Origin: Nocardiopsis sp. CC223A
GTDB taxonomy: Bacteria; Actinomycetota; Actinomycetes; Streptosporangiales; Streptosporangiaceae
Length of the DNA stretch: 64,000 nt
Assembly (NCBI RefSeq): GCF_030766825.1
Contig: NZ_JASFDV010000016.1
Span: 1-64,000 of the forward strand
Direction: 5' to 3'
The position numbers were made by a program, and so were the translations under genes. How positions within the stretch are numbered: position 1 is the first letter of the stretch; every line of letters begins with the position of its first letter. This document shows, one piece after another, positions 8,055 through 16,279 of this stretch. Under the pieces are notes generated by a model. The model was not told where the DNA came from. It worked only from the letters and a program-made list of their open reading frames with translations, and ran no database searches.

Positions 8055-8107
8055 GTCACACTGTGACCCGGCTCTCCTCGTTCCCGCACGGCGAGGGGGC
8101 GAACGAG
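8055..8107. promoter_or_regulatory. Inverted repeats upstream of tctC
   Basis: Two dyads lie in the kinase/tctC divergent region: GTCACA-C-TGTGAC at 8055-8067 and CTCGTTC (8077-8083) with GAACGAG (8101-8107). They are reasonable candidate binding sites for the adjacent response regulator. This is inference from position and symmetry. Confidence 0.35.
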
Positions 8108-8124
8108 GTCGGAAGGAGACAGCG

Positions 8125-9117
8125 ATGCGCGAACGCGGTGTACCGCTCCGTATCGCGGGCGGGCTCTGCGCCCTCCTGCTGGTGGGGACTGCGCTGTTCG
8201 ACGTGCGCCAGAGCGCGGCGTCGGGGGCGGATGAGCAGGAGAAGATCCTGCTCATCGCGCCCGCGGCCCCCGGCGGCGGGTGGGACACCCTGGCCCGGGA
8301 GATGCAGAACGGCCTGCGCGAGGAGGGGATGCGCTTCAACGTCGAGGTGCGCAACGCCGAGGGCGCGGGCGGCACCATCGGGCTGGCGCAGATCGTCAAC
8401 CGGTCGGGGCAGGGCAACGTGCTCTCCATGACCGGACTGGGCATGGTGGGCGCGGTGGAGACCACCGGTTCGCCGTACTCGATGGCCGACGTCACCCCCA
8501 TCGCGCAGCTGGCCTCGGAGTACCAGGCCGTGGTGGTGCCCGCCGACTCCCCCTACGAGGACCTGGACGACCTCGCCGCGGACTGGACCTCCCAGGAGGA
8601 CACGCTGCCGGTGGCGGGCGGATCGATGGGCGGCGTGGACCAGATCTTCGCCGCCCGGGTCGCCGAGTCCATGGGGCTGACGCCCGGCGGCATCAACTAC
8701 CTGCCCTACTCGGGCGGCGGGGAGGTGCTGACCTCCCTGCTGTCGGGGACGTCGGCGGTCGGCTTCGGCACCCTGGGCGACTTCGCCGACCAGGCGGAGG
8801 ACGGGGGTCCGCTGCGCGTCATCGCGGTGTCCTCCCCCGAACGGCTGGACGGCGTGGACGTGCCGACGCTCGTCGAGCAGGGCTACGACGTGGAGATGTC
8901 GAACTGGCGCGGGGTCATCGCACCGCCCGGGCTGACCGACGCGGAGGCCGACGCGCTGGCGGAGCTGGTGTCGGATCTGCGGGAGAGCCCGTCGTGGGCC
9001 GACACCCTGGAGCGCAACCGGTGGACGGACACCTACCAGGACCGCGAGGAGTTCACCGCGTTCCTTGAGGAGGAGGTCGCCATGACGCAGGAGACCGTCG
9101 AGGAGCTGGGGCTGTGA
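8125..9117 (+). CDS. tctC: Tripartite tricarboxylate transporter substrate-binding protein TctC
   Basis: A 330-residue extracytoplasmic solute-binding protein of the Bug/TctC family. It has an N-terminal hydrophobic export segment (about residues 9-25), then the family opening ILLIAPAAPGGGWDTLAREM and the carboxylate-binding loop EVRNAEGAGGTIGLAQI. The conserved region NYLPYSGGGEVLTSLLSGTSAVGFG contacts ligand in known Bug proteins. No lipobox cysteine is visible, unlike many Gram-positive binding proteins. A strong ribosome site (AAGGAGA) precedes ATG 8125, and the 3' end overlaps tctB by 4 bp. The ligand is probably citrate or another di/tricarboxylate; specificity cannot be set from sequence. 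Confidence 0.93.
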   Translation: MRERGVPLRIAGGLCALLLVGTALFDVRQSAASGADEQEKILLIAPAAPGGGWDTLAREMQNGLREEGMRFNVEVRNAEGAGGTIGLAQIVNRSGQGNVLSMTGLGMVGAVETTGSPYSMADVTPIAQLASEYQAVVVPADSPYEDLDDLAADWTSQEDTLPVAGGSMGGVDQIFAARVAESMGLTPGGINYLPYSGGGEVLTSLLSGTSAVGFGTLGDFADQAEDGGPLRVIAVSSPERLDGVDVPTLVEQGYDVEMSNWRGVIAPPGLTDAEADALAELVSDLRESPSWADTLERNRWTDTYQDREEFTAFLEEEVAMTQETVEELGL

Positions 9118-9734
9118 CCGTGAACGGAACGGAGAAGGGGGTTCCGGCGCAGGCCGGGGCCGCGGCACCGGAAGCGGTGCCGGAGGCCGGGACCGCGACG
9201 GAGGCGGCGGAGCCCGCCGCCGCACGGGCGGCCGCCGAGGCGGCCGCGCCCGACCCGGAGACGGCCCGGTGGAGCGGCCCGGCCCGGTGGGCGGTGCCCG
9301 CGCTGGCCACGGCCGTGGGCCTGCTGATGGTGTGGGGCGCGCTCACCGTCCAGGCGCCGCCCAACGCCACCAGGCCCGGCCCAGGGTTCTTCCCCGGGGT
9401 GATCGGCGGGCTGCTGCTGGTGTCCGCGGTGTGCCTGGTGGTGACGAACCTGCGCGGCCGGGCCACGGGGGCGGCCAACGCCCTGGAGTGGTTCGAGGCG
9501 CGTCCGGTCCTCATCGTGCTGGCCGGGCTCGTGGCGCACATCGCGCTGCTGGAGTTCCTGGGCTGGCTGGCGGCGGGGGCGCTGCTGTTCTGGGCGGTGG
9601 CCTTCGCGTTCGGGGCGCGCGCGTACCTGCGTGACGCCGTGGTGGCGCTGTCGGTCTCGGCGGCCGTCCAGGTGGGCTTCTCGCTCGGCCTGGGGCTGAG
9701 CCTGCCGGGCGGGATCCTGGAGTTGGTGCTCTGA
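9114..9734 (+). CDS. tctB: Tripartite tricarboxylate transporter small membrane subunit TctB
   Basis: A 206-residue small subunit with four predicted membrane helices (about residues 60-80, 95-115, 135-165 and 180-200). An unusual Ala/Glu/Pro-rich cytoplasmic extension covers the first 55 residues. The conserved segment RPGPGFFPGVIGGLLL is typical of TctB. It starts at GTG 9114 inside the tctC stop and ends sharing one base with tctA, so all three subunits are translationally coupled. It pairs with TctA to form the membrane part of the Na+- or H+-driven importer. Confidence 0.88.
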   Translation: MTVNGTEKGVPAQAGAAAPEAVPEAGTATEAAEPAAARAAAEAAAPDPETARWSGPARWAVPALATAVGLLMVWGALTVQAPPNATRPGPGFFPGVIGGLLLVSAVCLVVTNLRGRATGAANALEWFEARPVLIVLAGLVAHIALLEFLGWLAAGALLFWAVAFAFGARAYLRDAVVALSVSAAVQVGFSLGLGLSLPGGILELVL

Positions 9735-11296
9735 TGGAGACTCTGGTCGACCTCGGGGGCGGGCTGCTCGCGGCGCTGACCCCCGGGAACCTGATGTGGG
9801 CGTTCCTGGGCGTGGTGCTGGGCACCGCGGTGGGGGTGCTGCCGGGCCTGGGCTCGGCGATGGCGGTGGCGCTGCTGCTGCCGGTGACGTTCCGGCTGGA
9901 CCCGACGAGCGCGTTCATCCTGTTCGCGGGCGTGTACTACGGCGGCATGTTCGGCGGGGCGACGACGTCGATCCTGCTCAACACCCCGGGTCAGGCGTCG
10001 TCGATCGCGACCACCTACGAGGGCCACAAGATGGCCCTGGCGGGGCGGGCCGCACAGGCGCTGGGCACCGCGGTGATCGGCTCCTTCCTCGCGAGCGTCG
10101 TCGGCACGCTGATCGTGGCGTTCTTCTCGCCGGTGATGGTGTCGTTCGCGCTGAACTTCGGGCCGGGCGAGTACTTCGCGCTGACCGTGTTCTCGTTCGT
10201 GGCGGTGGCCGCGGTGGTGTCGGGTTCGGTGCTGCGCGGTCTGACGTCGCTGCTGATCGGCCTGGCGATCGGCGTGGTCGGCATCGACGGGCAGAGCGGC
10301 GCGCCGCGGTTCGACTTCGGTTCGGCGGTGATGCTGGACGGGATCGACGTCGTGATCGTGACCGTCGGTCTGCTGGCGCTGGGCGAGGTGCTGTACGTGG
10401 TGGCGCGCGGGAGGTCCGCACCGGACTTCGCGGCGATCCGCACGGGGCGGCCGTGGCTGAGCAGGCGGGACTGGAAGCGGTCCTGGGGGCCGTGGCTGCG
10501 CGGGACCGCCCTGGGCAGCACGTTCGGGCCGATCCCGGGCAGCGGGGCGGAGATCCCGACGTTCGTGTCCCTGGGTGTGGAGCGCAGGCTCGCCCGGCGG
10601 CGGGCCGAGCGCAGGGGCGACCCGCAGGAGGACGAGTTCGGCAGGGGCGCCATCGAGGGCGTGGCCGGGCCGGAGGCCGCGAACAACTCCAGTGCGGCGG
10701 GCACCCTGGTGCCGCTGCTGGGGCTGGGGCTGCCGACGTCGGCGACGGCCGCGATCATGCTGGCGGCGTTCCAGCAGTACGGGCTCCAGCCGGGGCCGGT
10801 GCTGTTCGAGCGCAACGCGGAGCTGGTGTGGACCCTACTGGCGTCCCTGCTGGTGGGCAGCGTGCTGCTGCTGGTGATCAACCTGCCGTTCGCGCCGCTG
10901 TGGGCGAAGCTGCTGAAGCTGCCCAAGCCGTACCTGTACGCGGGGATCACGCTGTTCTCGGTGCTGGCGGTGTACGCGATCAACGCCTCGGTGGCGCACC
11001 TGGTGATCCTGCTGGCGGTGGCGCTGCTGGGACTGGTGATGCGGTCGTTCGGGATCCCGGTGGCACCGGCGCTGATCGGCGTGGTGCTGGGGCCGATCGC
11101 GGAGACGGAGTTCCGGCGGGCGCTGGCGGCGTCCTCGGGTGACCCGTCGGTCCTGGTCGGCAGCGGGATCTCGATCGGGCTGTACGCGCTGGTCGTGGTG
11201 GCCGCGCTGGTCCCGATCATCGCGGGTGTGCGGCGCCGCCGGGCGGCGGCGAAGGCCGTGCCGGCACGGGGCGGCGAGCGCGAGACCGTGTCCTGA
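9734..11296 (+). CDS. tctA: Tripartite tricarboxylate transporter large membrane subunit TctA
   Basis: A 520-residue polytopic protein with 10-12 predicted helices, the usual length for TctA. Family signatures are GVLPGLGSAMAVALLLPVT near residue 40, YYGGMFGGATTSILLNTPG at about 75-95, and the second-half repeat GLGLPTSATAAIMLAAF at about 330. It forms the transport channel that accepts substrate from TctC. Its ATG overlaps the tctB TGA by one base. A hairpin terminator lies 70 bp after the stop, closing the operon. Confidence 0.94.
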   Translation: METLVDLGGGLLAALTPGNLMWAFLGVVLGTAVGVLPGLGSAMAVALLLPVTFRLDPTSAFILFAGVYYGGMFGGATTSILLNTPGQASSIATTYEGHKMALAGRAAQALGTAVIGSFLASVVGTLIVAFFSPVMVSFALNFGPGEYFALTVFSFVAVAAVVSGSVLRGLTSLLIGLAIGVVGIDGQSGAPRFDFGSAVMLDGIDVVIVTVGLLALGEVLYVVARGRSAPDFAAIRTGRPWLSRRDWKRSWGPWLRGTALGSTFGPIPGSGAEIPTFVSLGVERRLARRRAERRGDPQEDEFGRGAIEGVAGPEAANNSSAAGTLVPLLGLGLPTSATAAIMLAAFQQYGLQPGPVLFERNAELVWTLLASLLVGSVLLLVINLPFAPLWAKLLKLPKPYLYAGITLFSVLAVYAINASVAHLVILLAVALLGLVMRSFGIPVAPALIGVVLGPIAETEFRRALAASSGDPSVLVGSGISIGLYALVVVAALVPIIAGVRRRRAAAKAVPARGGERETVS

Positions 11297-11365
11297 CCAC
11301 GACCGGCCCCTGACTCCCGGGGGCCGGCCTCCGGTCGACCCACCACTCCCGGGGTCGGCCCCGCA

Positions 11366-11391
11366 ACGGCCCCCGGCCCGCCGGGGGCCGT
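11366..11391 (+). terminator. Terminator of the tctCBA operon
   Basis: A perfect 11-bp stem (11366-11376 with 11381-11391) closes on a 4-nt loop, 70 bp after the tctA stop. It is GC-rich with a weak T run after it. Confidence 0.75.
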
Positions 11392-11844
11392 TCGCATGTG
11401 CGGGTCCCCGGGGGACCGGGCGGGCCGCACGTCTCAGGAGTCCCGGGTGATCCGCGCGGCACCGCGGGGGAGCCCGCACCGCTCGCACGACGGCGGTCCC
11501 GGCGGAACACGCCGCACGAACCGACGGAAGGCGGCCGGCCACGGCCCCGTGGGCGAAGGCCCTGGCCCTGCTCGGCGCCGTCACCGCCGCGGTCGGTGCG
11601 GTCCTCGAAGCCCTCCCCGTCGCGACGGGGACCGCGTCCGGCCGCGGATCGGTGTTCTTCCCGTCGGAGATGTACTACGACGCCATGGTCGGCGGAGCGA
11701 CCCGCCCGGAGGGGGTGGCGGCACGGGTCCCGTTCGTGTGGACGCCGACCGTCGCCGGGGCGGCCCCGGCGCTCGGGGCGGGGCGGTCGGGGGAGCGCCC
11801 CGCCCCCGCGGTGACCCGGGAGGGACCGTACCTGTGCGGCGTGC
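11392..11844. other. Region without a confident gene
   Basis: On the plus strand one frame is open to about 11870 and reads a hydrophobic stretch (KALALLGAVTAAVGAVLEAL, from about 11556) followed by VFFPSEMYYDAMVGGATRPE. It has no convincing start codon or ribosome site and overlaps the next gene's 3' end. It could be a gene remnant; I would not annotate it as coding. Confidence 0.3.
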
Positions 11845-12183
11845 TTACATGGGCGCGTCGTCGACCTTGATGTCCCACTCGACGTTGTCGCCGTCGACCG
11901 CGGTCACCGTGACGGTCGCACCGAGGGTGTCGCCGCCGCTGGTGAGCTCGCAGCGGATCTCGGCACCCACCTCGGCGGGGAGGTCGTCGGCGCAGGTGAA
12001 GCTGTCGGGGGTCTGCCCGACCTGCTCGGCGAGCATCTCGCTGGACCGTTCGGCGACGGTCTCGGCGTCGACGGCTCTGGGGCCGCCGATGCTGAAGTTG
12101 AACGAGCATCCGGTGACCAGGAGCAGGGGAAGCGCTCCCAATACCGCACCGGTGATGACTCGGTTGCCTCTGATCTGCTGCAT
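11845..12183 (-). CDS. DUF4333 lipoprotein
   Basis: A 112-residue predicted lipoprotein. The signal peptide ends in lipobox LVTGC with lipid-modified Cys26. The mature domain has the DUF4333 pattern: an early helix (VDAETVAERSSEMLAEQVG), then two cysteines (FTCADDLPAEVGAEIRCEL) that probably form a disulfide, then a strand-rich end with WDIKVD. Such proteins are common in actinobacteria on the outer face of the membrane; their function is unknown. GAGGAG sits 6 nt before the ATG. It is monocistronic. Confidence 0.85.
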   Translation of the reverse strand: MQQIRGNRVITGAVLGALPLLLVTGCSFNFSIGGPRAVDAETVAERSSEMLAEQVGQTPDSFTCADDLPAEVGAEIRCELTSGGDTLGATVTVTAVDGDNVEWDIKVDDAPM

Positions 12184-12785
12184 GGCGGGCTCCTCATATG
12201 AGCGGGGACGTACCCCCGGACAGACGCCCGGGTGGGGGCGGAGGTTCCGAGGATCCGCACTTCTCTATGCTTCCGTGGCCGGGTGGCCCCCTGCCCGTCG
12301 TCTTGGTCATCCTCCCGTCACCGGATGTCGACCACGCGGCATCCCCTGCCGGACGCGGCCGCCCCCGCACGGACCGGGCTGGTGCCGGACGGGCAGCCTC
12401 CAGGGATACGGGGGCGTTCCGGCAGGTCGGATCCGGGAAACGAACACGGGGGAAGGCAACGGCGGGGAGTCCTGCGACGGCCGGCTCCCCCCGTTTCCAG
12501 GGCGGATGACCGATACCGCGGGGCGGGGTCTCGGGCCCGCGCCGGGAGGCCGCCGGGTGGAGAGGCCGCCCGCGGAACCCCCGGGAGCCGCTGATGGGGA
12601 CCGTTCGGGACCTGCCGCCGCTGCTGCGAACACCGAACGGCACCGGGGGCGGGACCGGGCCGCCGCCGTGTTCCAGGGCTTCGGCCGGTACCACCTGCCG
12701 CCGCGGGAGGCCGTCGGCCTCGGGGACCCCGCCCGGATGCACGACCGGGAGGCCGCGGCCGAGGCGCTCCGGGCCGCCGCCGGCA
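12184..12785. other. 600-bp spacer; one doubtful small plus-strand frame
   Basis: It contains an imperfect hairpin at 12458-12495 (stem of about 11 bp with one bulge) that could end transcription of the fusion gene coming from the right. A plus-strand frame from ATG 12506 to 12874 (122 codons) includes a protein-like segment around FQGFGRYHLPPREAVGLGD, but it lacks a ribosome site and runs 89 bp antisense into the next gene. I treat it as unproven. Confidence 0.3.
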
Positions 12786-14456
12786 TCACCCGCGTCGTGC
12801 TCTGGCCGCGAGGGCCGTGTGGACCGAGGCGATCGCACTGGCCCCCTCGCCCATCGCCGCCGCGACCCGCTTGATCGACCCGGTGCGGGTGTCGCCCACC
12901 GCGAACACCGACGGGACGCTGGTCTCGAACGGCAGCGGTCCGCGGCCCAGCCCGTCCCACACCGGTTCCAGGCCCGGTTCGACCAGGGCGGTGTCGGTGC
13001 ACACGAACCCGCTGCGGTCCCGGGTGACGCCGTCCAGCCATTCGGTGGCGGGGTCGGCGCCGATGAAGCAGAACAGGCCGCTGGTCGGGCGGGGCGCCCA
13101 GAGCCCGGTGCGCCGGTCCGTGAGCACGACCTCCGCGAGCTTGTCGGCACCTCGCAGGCCGGTGACCTCGGTGTTCGTGTGCACGGTGATGTCGGGGTGG
13201 TCGTGCAGGCGCGACACCAGGTACTCCGACATCTTGGCGGACAGGTCCGCGCCGCGGACGACCAGGTCGACGCGGCTGCCCCGGCCCGCCAGGTACAGGG
13301 CGGCCTGCCCCGCCGAGTTCGCGCCGCCCACCACGGTGACCGGGTGCCGGGAGCACGAGCGCACCTCCAGTTCGGTGGCGGCGTAGAAGATGCACCCCGC
13401 CTCCTCGAAATCCGCCCAGCGCTCCAGCGGCAGAGTGCGGTAGCGGGCGCCGGAGGCCACCACGACGGCCCGGGTGTCGATACGGCTGCCGTCGGCCAGG
13501 TACAGCACCGGGTCGGGGCCGGTGGTGTCCAGCCGGTCCACCCGGCAGGGCATGTACATCTCGGCGCCGAACTTCAGCGCCTGGATCGCCGCCAGCCGGG
13601 TCAGCTCCTCCCCCGCGATGCCGTGCGGGAAGCCGGGGTAGTTCTCGATCCGGGAGCTGGACGCGGCCTGCCCGCCGGTGCCCAGGGCGTCCAGGACGAC
13701 GGTGTTCAGGCCCTCGGACGCCCCGTAGAGCCCGGCCGCCAGCCCGGCGGGCCCGGCCCCCACCACCACGAGGTCGACGTCCTTGCAGCTGGGCCGGTAG
13801 GCCTTGCCGATGCGTTCGGCCAGGATCCCGGGGGTGACGTTGCGGGTCACCTGTCCGGCGAACACCACGGCCGGCAGGTCGCCGCCGTTCAGGCCGACGG
13901 TGTCGAGCAGTCTCCGGCCGTCCGGCGACTCGGCGTCGTGCCACTCGTAGGGGAGCCGGATCCGGGCCGCGTAGGTGCGCAGGGCCAGGGTGGCCGAGGA
14001 GTCGGGCCGACCGACCAGGTCGACGGGGCGGACCGAGTCGCGCAGGTACTCCCGGCGGACCAGCAGGGCCTCCAGGACGATGTCGGAGAGCTCCGTCTCC
14101 TCGGCCATCATCGTGCGGAACCGCGCCCTGGACAGGCGGTGGATCCGGCCCGGCGCCACGGCCCGGACCGTCACGAAGGCCATGTGGTCGCCGAGCAGGT
14201 TGACCTCACCGAGGAAGTCCCCGGGACCCATGGTCATGAAGACCGTCTCGGGGCGGTCGAAGGAGGCCTCGCGGACCACCTCGACGTAGGCCTCGTCGAG
14301 GACGATGAGGTCGCGCTCGAAGTCACCGGCGCGGGTGAGGACGTCGCCCGCCTGCACCTCGTGCTCGGTGCCGTAGGAGCGCAACCGGTCGAACCGGGCG
14401 AAGTCCAGCCGCGGCCGGAGCCTCTCCATGATCCCGTCGTGCGTGGACCGACCCAT
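12786..14456 (-). CDS. Cyclic-nucleotide-binding domain fused to a thioredoxin-reductase-like flavoprotein
   Basis: A 556-residue fusion. Residues 10-130 are a CRP-like cyclic-nucleotide-binding domain (MGPGDFLGEVNLLGD is the phosphate-binding cassette region). Residues 150-220 look like a thioredoxin-fold insert. Residues 226-556 are a TrxR-like FAD/NADPH module with GAGPAG (233-238), GGQAASSSRIENYPGFP, GGANSAG (377-383) and a C-terminal GDTRTGSIKRVAAAMGEGA. Where true thioredoxin reductases carry CxxC, this has FYAATELE (357-364), so it cannot act as a dithiol reductase by that route. Similar YAAT proteins exist fused to signalling domains. ATG 14456 follows GGAAGG about 9 nt upstream. Confidence 0.88.
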   Translation of the reverse strand: MGRSTHDGIMERLRPRLDFARFDRLRSYGTEHEVQAGDVLTRAGDFERDLIVLDEAYVEVVREASFDRPETVFMTMGPGDFLGEVNLLGDHMAFVTVRAVAPGRIHRLSRARFRTMMAEETELSDIVLEALLVRREYLRDSVRPVDLVGRPDSSATLALRTYAARIRLPYEWHDAESPDGRRLLDTVGLNGGDLPAVVFAGQVTRNVTPGILAERIGKAYRPSCKDVDLVVVGAGPAGLAAGLYGASEGLNTVVLDALGTGGQAASSSRIENYPGFPHGIAGEELTRLAAIQALKFGAEMYMPCRVDRLDTTGPDPVLYLADGSRIDTRAVVVASGARYRTLPLERWADFEEAGCIFYAATELEVRSCSRHPVTVVGGANSAGQAALYLAGRGSRVDLVVRGADLSAKMSEYLVSRLHDHPDITVHTNTEVTGLRGADKLAEVVLTDRRTGLWAPRPTSGLFCFIGADPATEWLDGVTRDRSGFVCTDTALVEPGLEPVWDGLGRGPLPFETSVPSVFAVGDTRTGSIKRVAAAMGEGASAIASVHTALAARARRG

Positions 14457-14711
14457 CACGATGCCCCTTCCGCCCCTGTAGCTCCCTTTCCTACCTGTCG
14501 GGGGGCGGGGATGCCAGGGCAACGGCGGCGGGGCGCCGAGGGCGGTCCGGCGGTACCACCGCTTTCCCGGCTCGCCCTTGTACCCGTGCTCCCTTTCATT
14601 CGGATCCCGATCGGCGATAAGGGGCCGAACCGTGAAGGCGATTCCTCGGATTCGCCCACCGGAGCCGTGTACCGGCCGCAATACTGGCCGTCATGAGCAC
14701 GAGGAGGCAGT

Positions 14712-15323
14712 ATGTCTGTCATGACCACCAGGCAGCAGGACATCCCGGAACGGCTCCTGACCACGGATGACCTGGAACACTTCCCGGACGACGGGCGGCG
14801 GTACGAACTGGCCGACGGGCGGCTTGACGTGTCGCCCGCGCCCAAGCCCAAGCACACACGCGCGACCACCCGCCTGTCCGCGCACTTGAACTTCATCTGT
14901 GACGGCGAGTTCGAGATCCACGAATCACCGGGAATCGACCTCAACGGAGACCGGACCCGGCACCGTGTTCCCGACCTCGCCGTGTTCGACGTACCCCTCC
15001 CCGAGAGCGGCTACTTCTCGGTCCCGCCGCTCCTGGCGGTGGAGATCGTCTCCCCCGACAGCGTCCTGCGCGACAACCACACCAAGCGGATCGAGTACGC
15101 CGCCTTCGGCGTCCCCGCCTACTGGATCGTCAACCCGCTGGCCGACAAGGTCGGCCTGGTGGAGTTCCGGCTGGAGGACGGCCAGTACCGGGAGGCCGCC
15201 CAGGCGCACGGGGAGGACGTCTTCACCACGGACTTCCCCTTCGCCCTGGCCCTCGTCCCGCACTGGCTGACGGCCGACGGCCCGTGGCTGAGGAACATCG
15301 GCGGGAGCGCCGACGGGGAGTGA
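14712..15323 (+). CDS. Uma2-family putative endonuclease (DUF820, PD-(D/E)XK fold)
   Basis: A 203-residue Uma2 protein. The N-terminal helix-strand RYELADGRLDVSPAP is typical. The nuclease core is RVPDLAVFDVPLPE with the first acidic residue, then LLAVEIVSPDSVLRDNHTKRIEYAAFGVPAYWIVNP, which carries the E-x-V/I-S-P-D-S and downstream Lys of the PD-(D/E)XK site. Uma2 genes are abundant in actinobacteria and cyanobacteria and their biological role is unsettled. GAGGAGG precedes ATG 14712. It converges with the phosphorothioate-dependent nuclease gene, with 3 bp between stops. Confidence 0.9.
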   Translation: MSVMTTRQQDIPERLLTTDDLEHFPDDGRRYELADGRLDVSPAPKPKHTRATTRLSAHLNFICDGEFEIHESPGIDLNGDRTRHRVPDLAVFDVPLPESGYFSVPPLLAVEIVSPDSVLRDNHTKRIEYAAFGVPAYWIVNPLADKVGLVEFRLEDGQYREAAQAHGEDVFTTDFPFALALVPHWLTADGPWLRNIGGSADGE

Positions 15324-15326
15324 CCC

Positions 15327-16202
15327 TCAGGCGGCCCGGGCCGGGTGCTTGAAGACCTGCTCGCGGTGCCAGCGGGCGTGGTCGGCGGCGACCGGCGGGG
15401 CGGCCGCGGGTAGGAGCAGGTCGTGCCCGGCGAGATCGGTGACGATCCGCCGGGCCTGGTCGGAGCGGGCCTCGAAGCGCGGGGAGACGGCCAGGGTCAG
15501 CTCCCCGGTGAGGCCGAGGACACCGCGGTCCAGGAGCAGGTGGTGCTGGGAGCACAGCGCCAGCCCGTTGTCCACCGTGTCGGGCCCGGCCTGGGACCAC
15601 CAGCGCACGTGGGCGGCCTCCAGCCCGACCGAGACGCCGTCCATCCACCCGTCGTAGCCGCAGAACGCGCACCGGTGGCCGTAGGCGTCCAGCACCGCCT
15701 CCCGGAAGGCGGGGTCGCGGTCGCCGGCGGCGGCCCACCGCTCGGGGGCGAGGGTGAGCCCGGCCAGGGCCAGGACCTCCGCGTGCAGGGAGGACGGGAA
15801 GTTCGCGTCGAGCAGCAGGCGGGCGATGCGGGTGCGCAGTCCCGGGTCCTCGGCCAACGCGCGGGAGAACCCGGGCGCGAGGCTCCCCCGGGCGCCGGAT
15901 GCGCGCAACCGCCCCGCGTTGTCCCCGGGGTCGCCGCCGTCGTCCGTGGTGAGCACCCACAGCCCGTCGTCGTTGGCCAGGCGGCGGAAGGGGAAGGCCG
16001 GTGTGGTGCCGCCCCTGGCGGGCGGGGCGAACTCGTCCAGCAGCAGTCGGAGGCGCTCCTCGGCCGCGCTGTAGAGGATGGGGGCGTCGCCGTGGCGCTG
16101 GTGGTGGCCCAGCGCGTACAGCAGCAGGAGGGGTTTGTGCGGGGCGCGCTTCCCGTCGCGCCGCCACTGCCTGATCCGGCCGATCCGCTCTTCCCAGTCC
16201 AT
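15327..16202 (-). CDS. Type IV restriction enzyme for phosphorothioated DNA (ScoMcrA-like SBD + HNH)
   Basis: A 291-residue nuclease with two domains. Residues 1-145 resemble the sulfur-binding domain (SBD) of ScoMcrA-type enzymes, including RAPHKPLLLLYALG at 19-32 and the NFPSSLH segment at 134-140. Residues 165-230 are an HNH nuclease with zinc-knuckle CAFC (178, 181), AAH with His198, DNGLALC (Asn212, Cys217) and HH at 220-221. Such enzymes cut DNA carrying Dnd-type phosphorothioates, restricting incoming modified DNA. No dnd modification genes are visible here, as expected for a host that must lack the mark. ATG 16202 starts the SBD; TAGAGT lies 8 nt upstream, suggesting a leaderless message. 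Confidence 0.88.
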   Translation of the reverse strand: MDWEERIGRIRQWRRDGKRAPHKPLLLLYALGHHQRHGDAPILYSAAEERLRLLLDEFAPPARGGTTPAFPFRRLANDDGLWVLTTDDGGDPGDNAGRLRASGARGSLAPGFSRALAEDPGLRTRIARLLLDANFPSSLHAEVLALAGLTLAPERWAAAGDRDPAFREAVLDAYGHRCAFCGYDGWMDGVSVGLEAAHVRWWSQAGPDTVDNGLALCSQHHLLLDRGVLGLTGELTLAVSPRFEARSDQARRIVTDLAGHDLLLPAAAPPVAADHARWHREQVFKHPARAA

Positions 16203-16210
16203 GGCGCACG

Positions 16211-16216
16211 ACTCTA
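16211..16216 (-). promoter_or_regulatory. Candidate leaderless -10 element (restriction gene)
   Basis: TAGAGT on the minus strand lies 8 nt before the ATG at 16202, with no ribosome site between. Confidence 0.4.
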
Positions 16217-16266
16217 GCGGCGGACCGGAGGGCGGAATCACAGGCGACATCTCGGACGAATCGTCC

Positions 16267-16272
16267 TACGAT
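16267..16272 (+). promoter_or_regulatory. Candidate leaderless -10 element (rarD)
   Basis: TACGAT lies exactly 7 nt before the GTG start at 16280, with no ribosome site. It lies in the 77-bp divergent region shared with the restriction gene. Confidence 0.5.
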
Positions 16273-16279
16273 TGCAGGC

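Noticed and set aside
11396..12874. Plus-strand open frame of nearly 500 codons
   Set aside because: Composition is Arg/Gly/Pro-rich without ordered segments except a short stretch near the 3' end, and it crosses antisense through the DUF4333 lipoprotein, which has a clear lipobox and ribosome site.
12506..12874. Small plus-strand gene converging on the fusion gene
   Set aside because: It overlaps the 3' end of a well-supported gene by 89 bp antisense and lacks a ribosome site; one segment looks protein-like, so a homology search could revive it.
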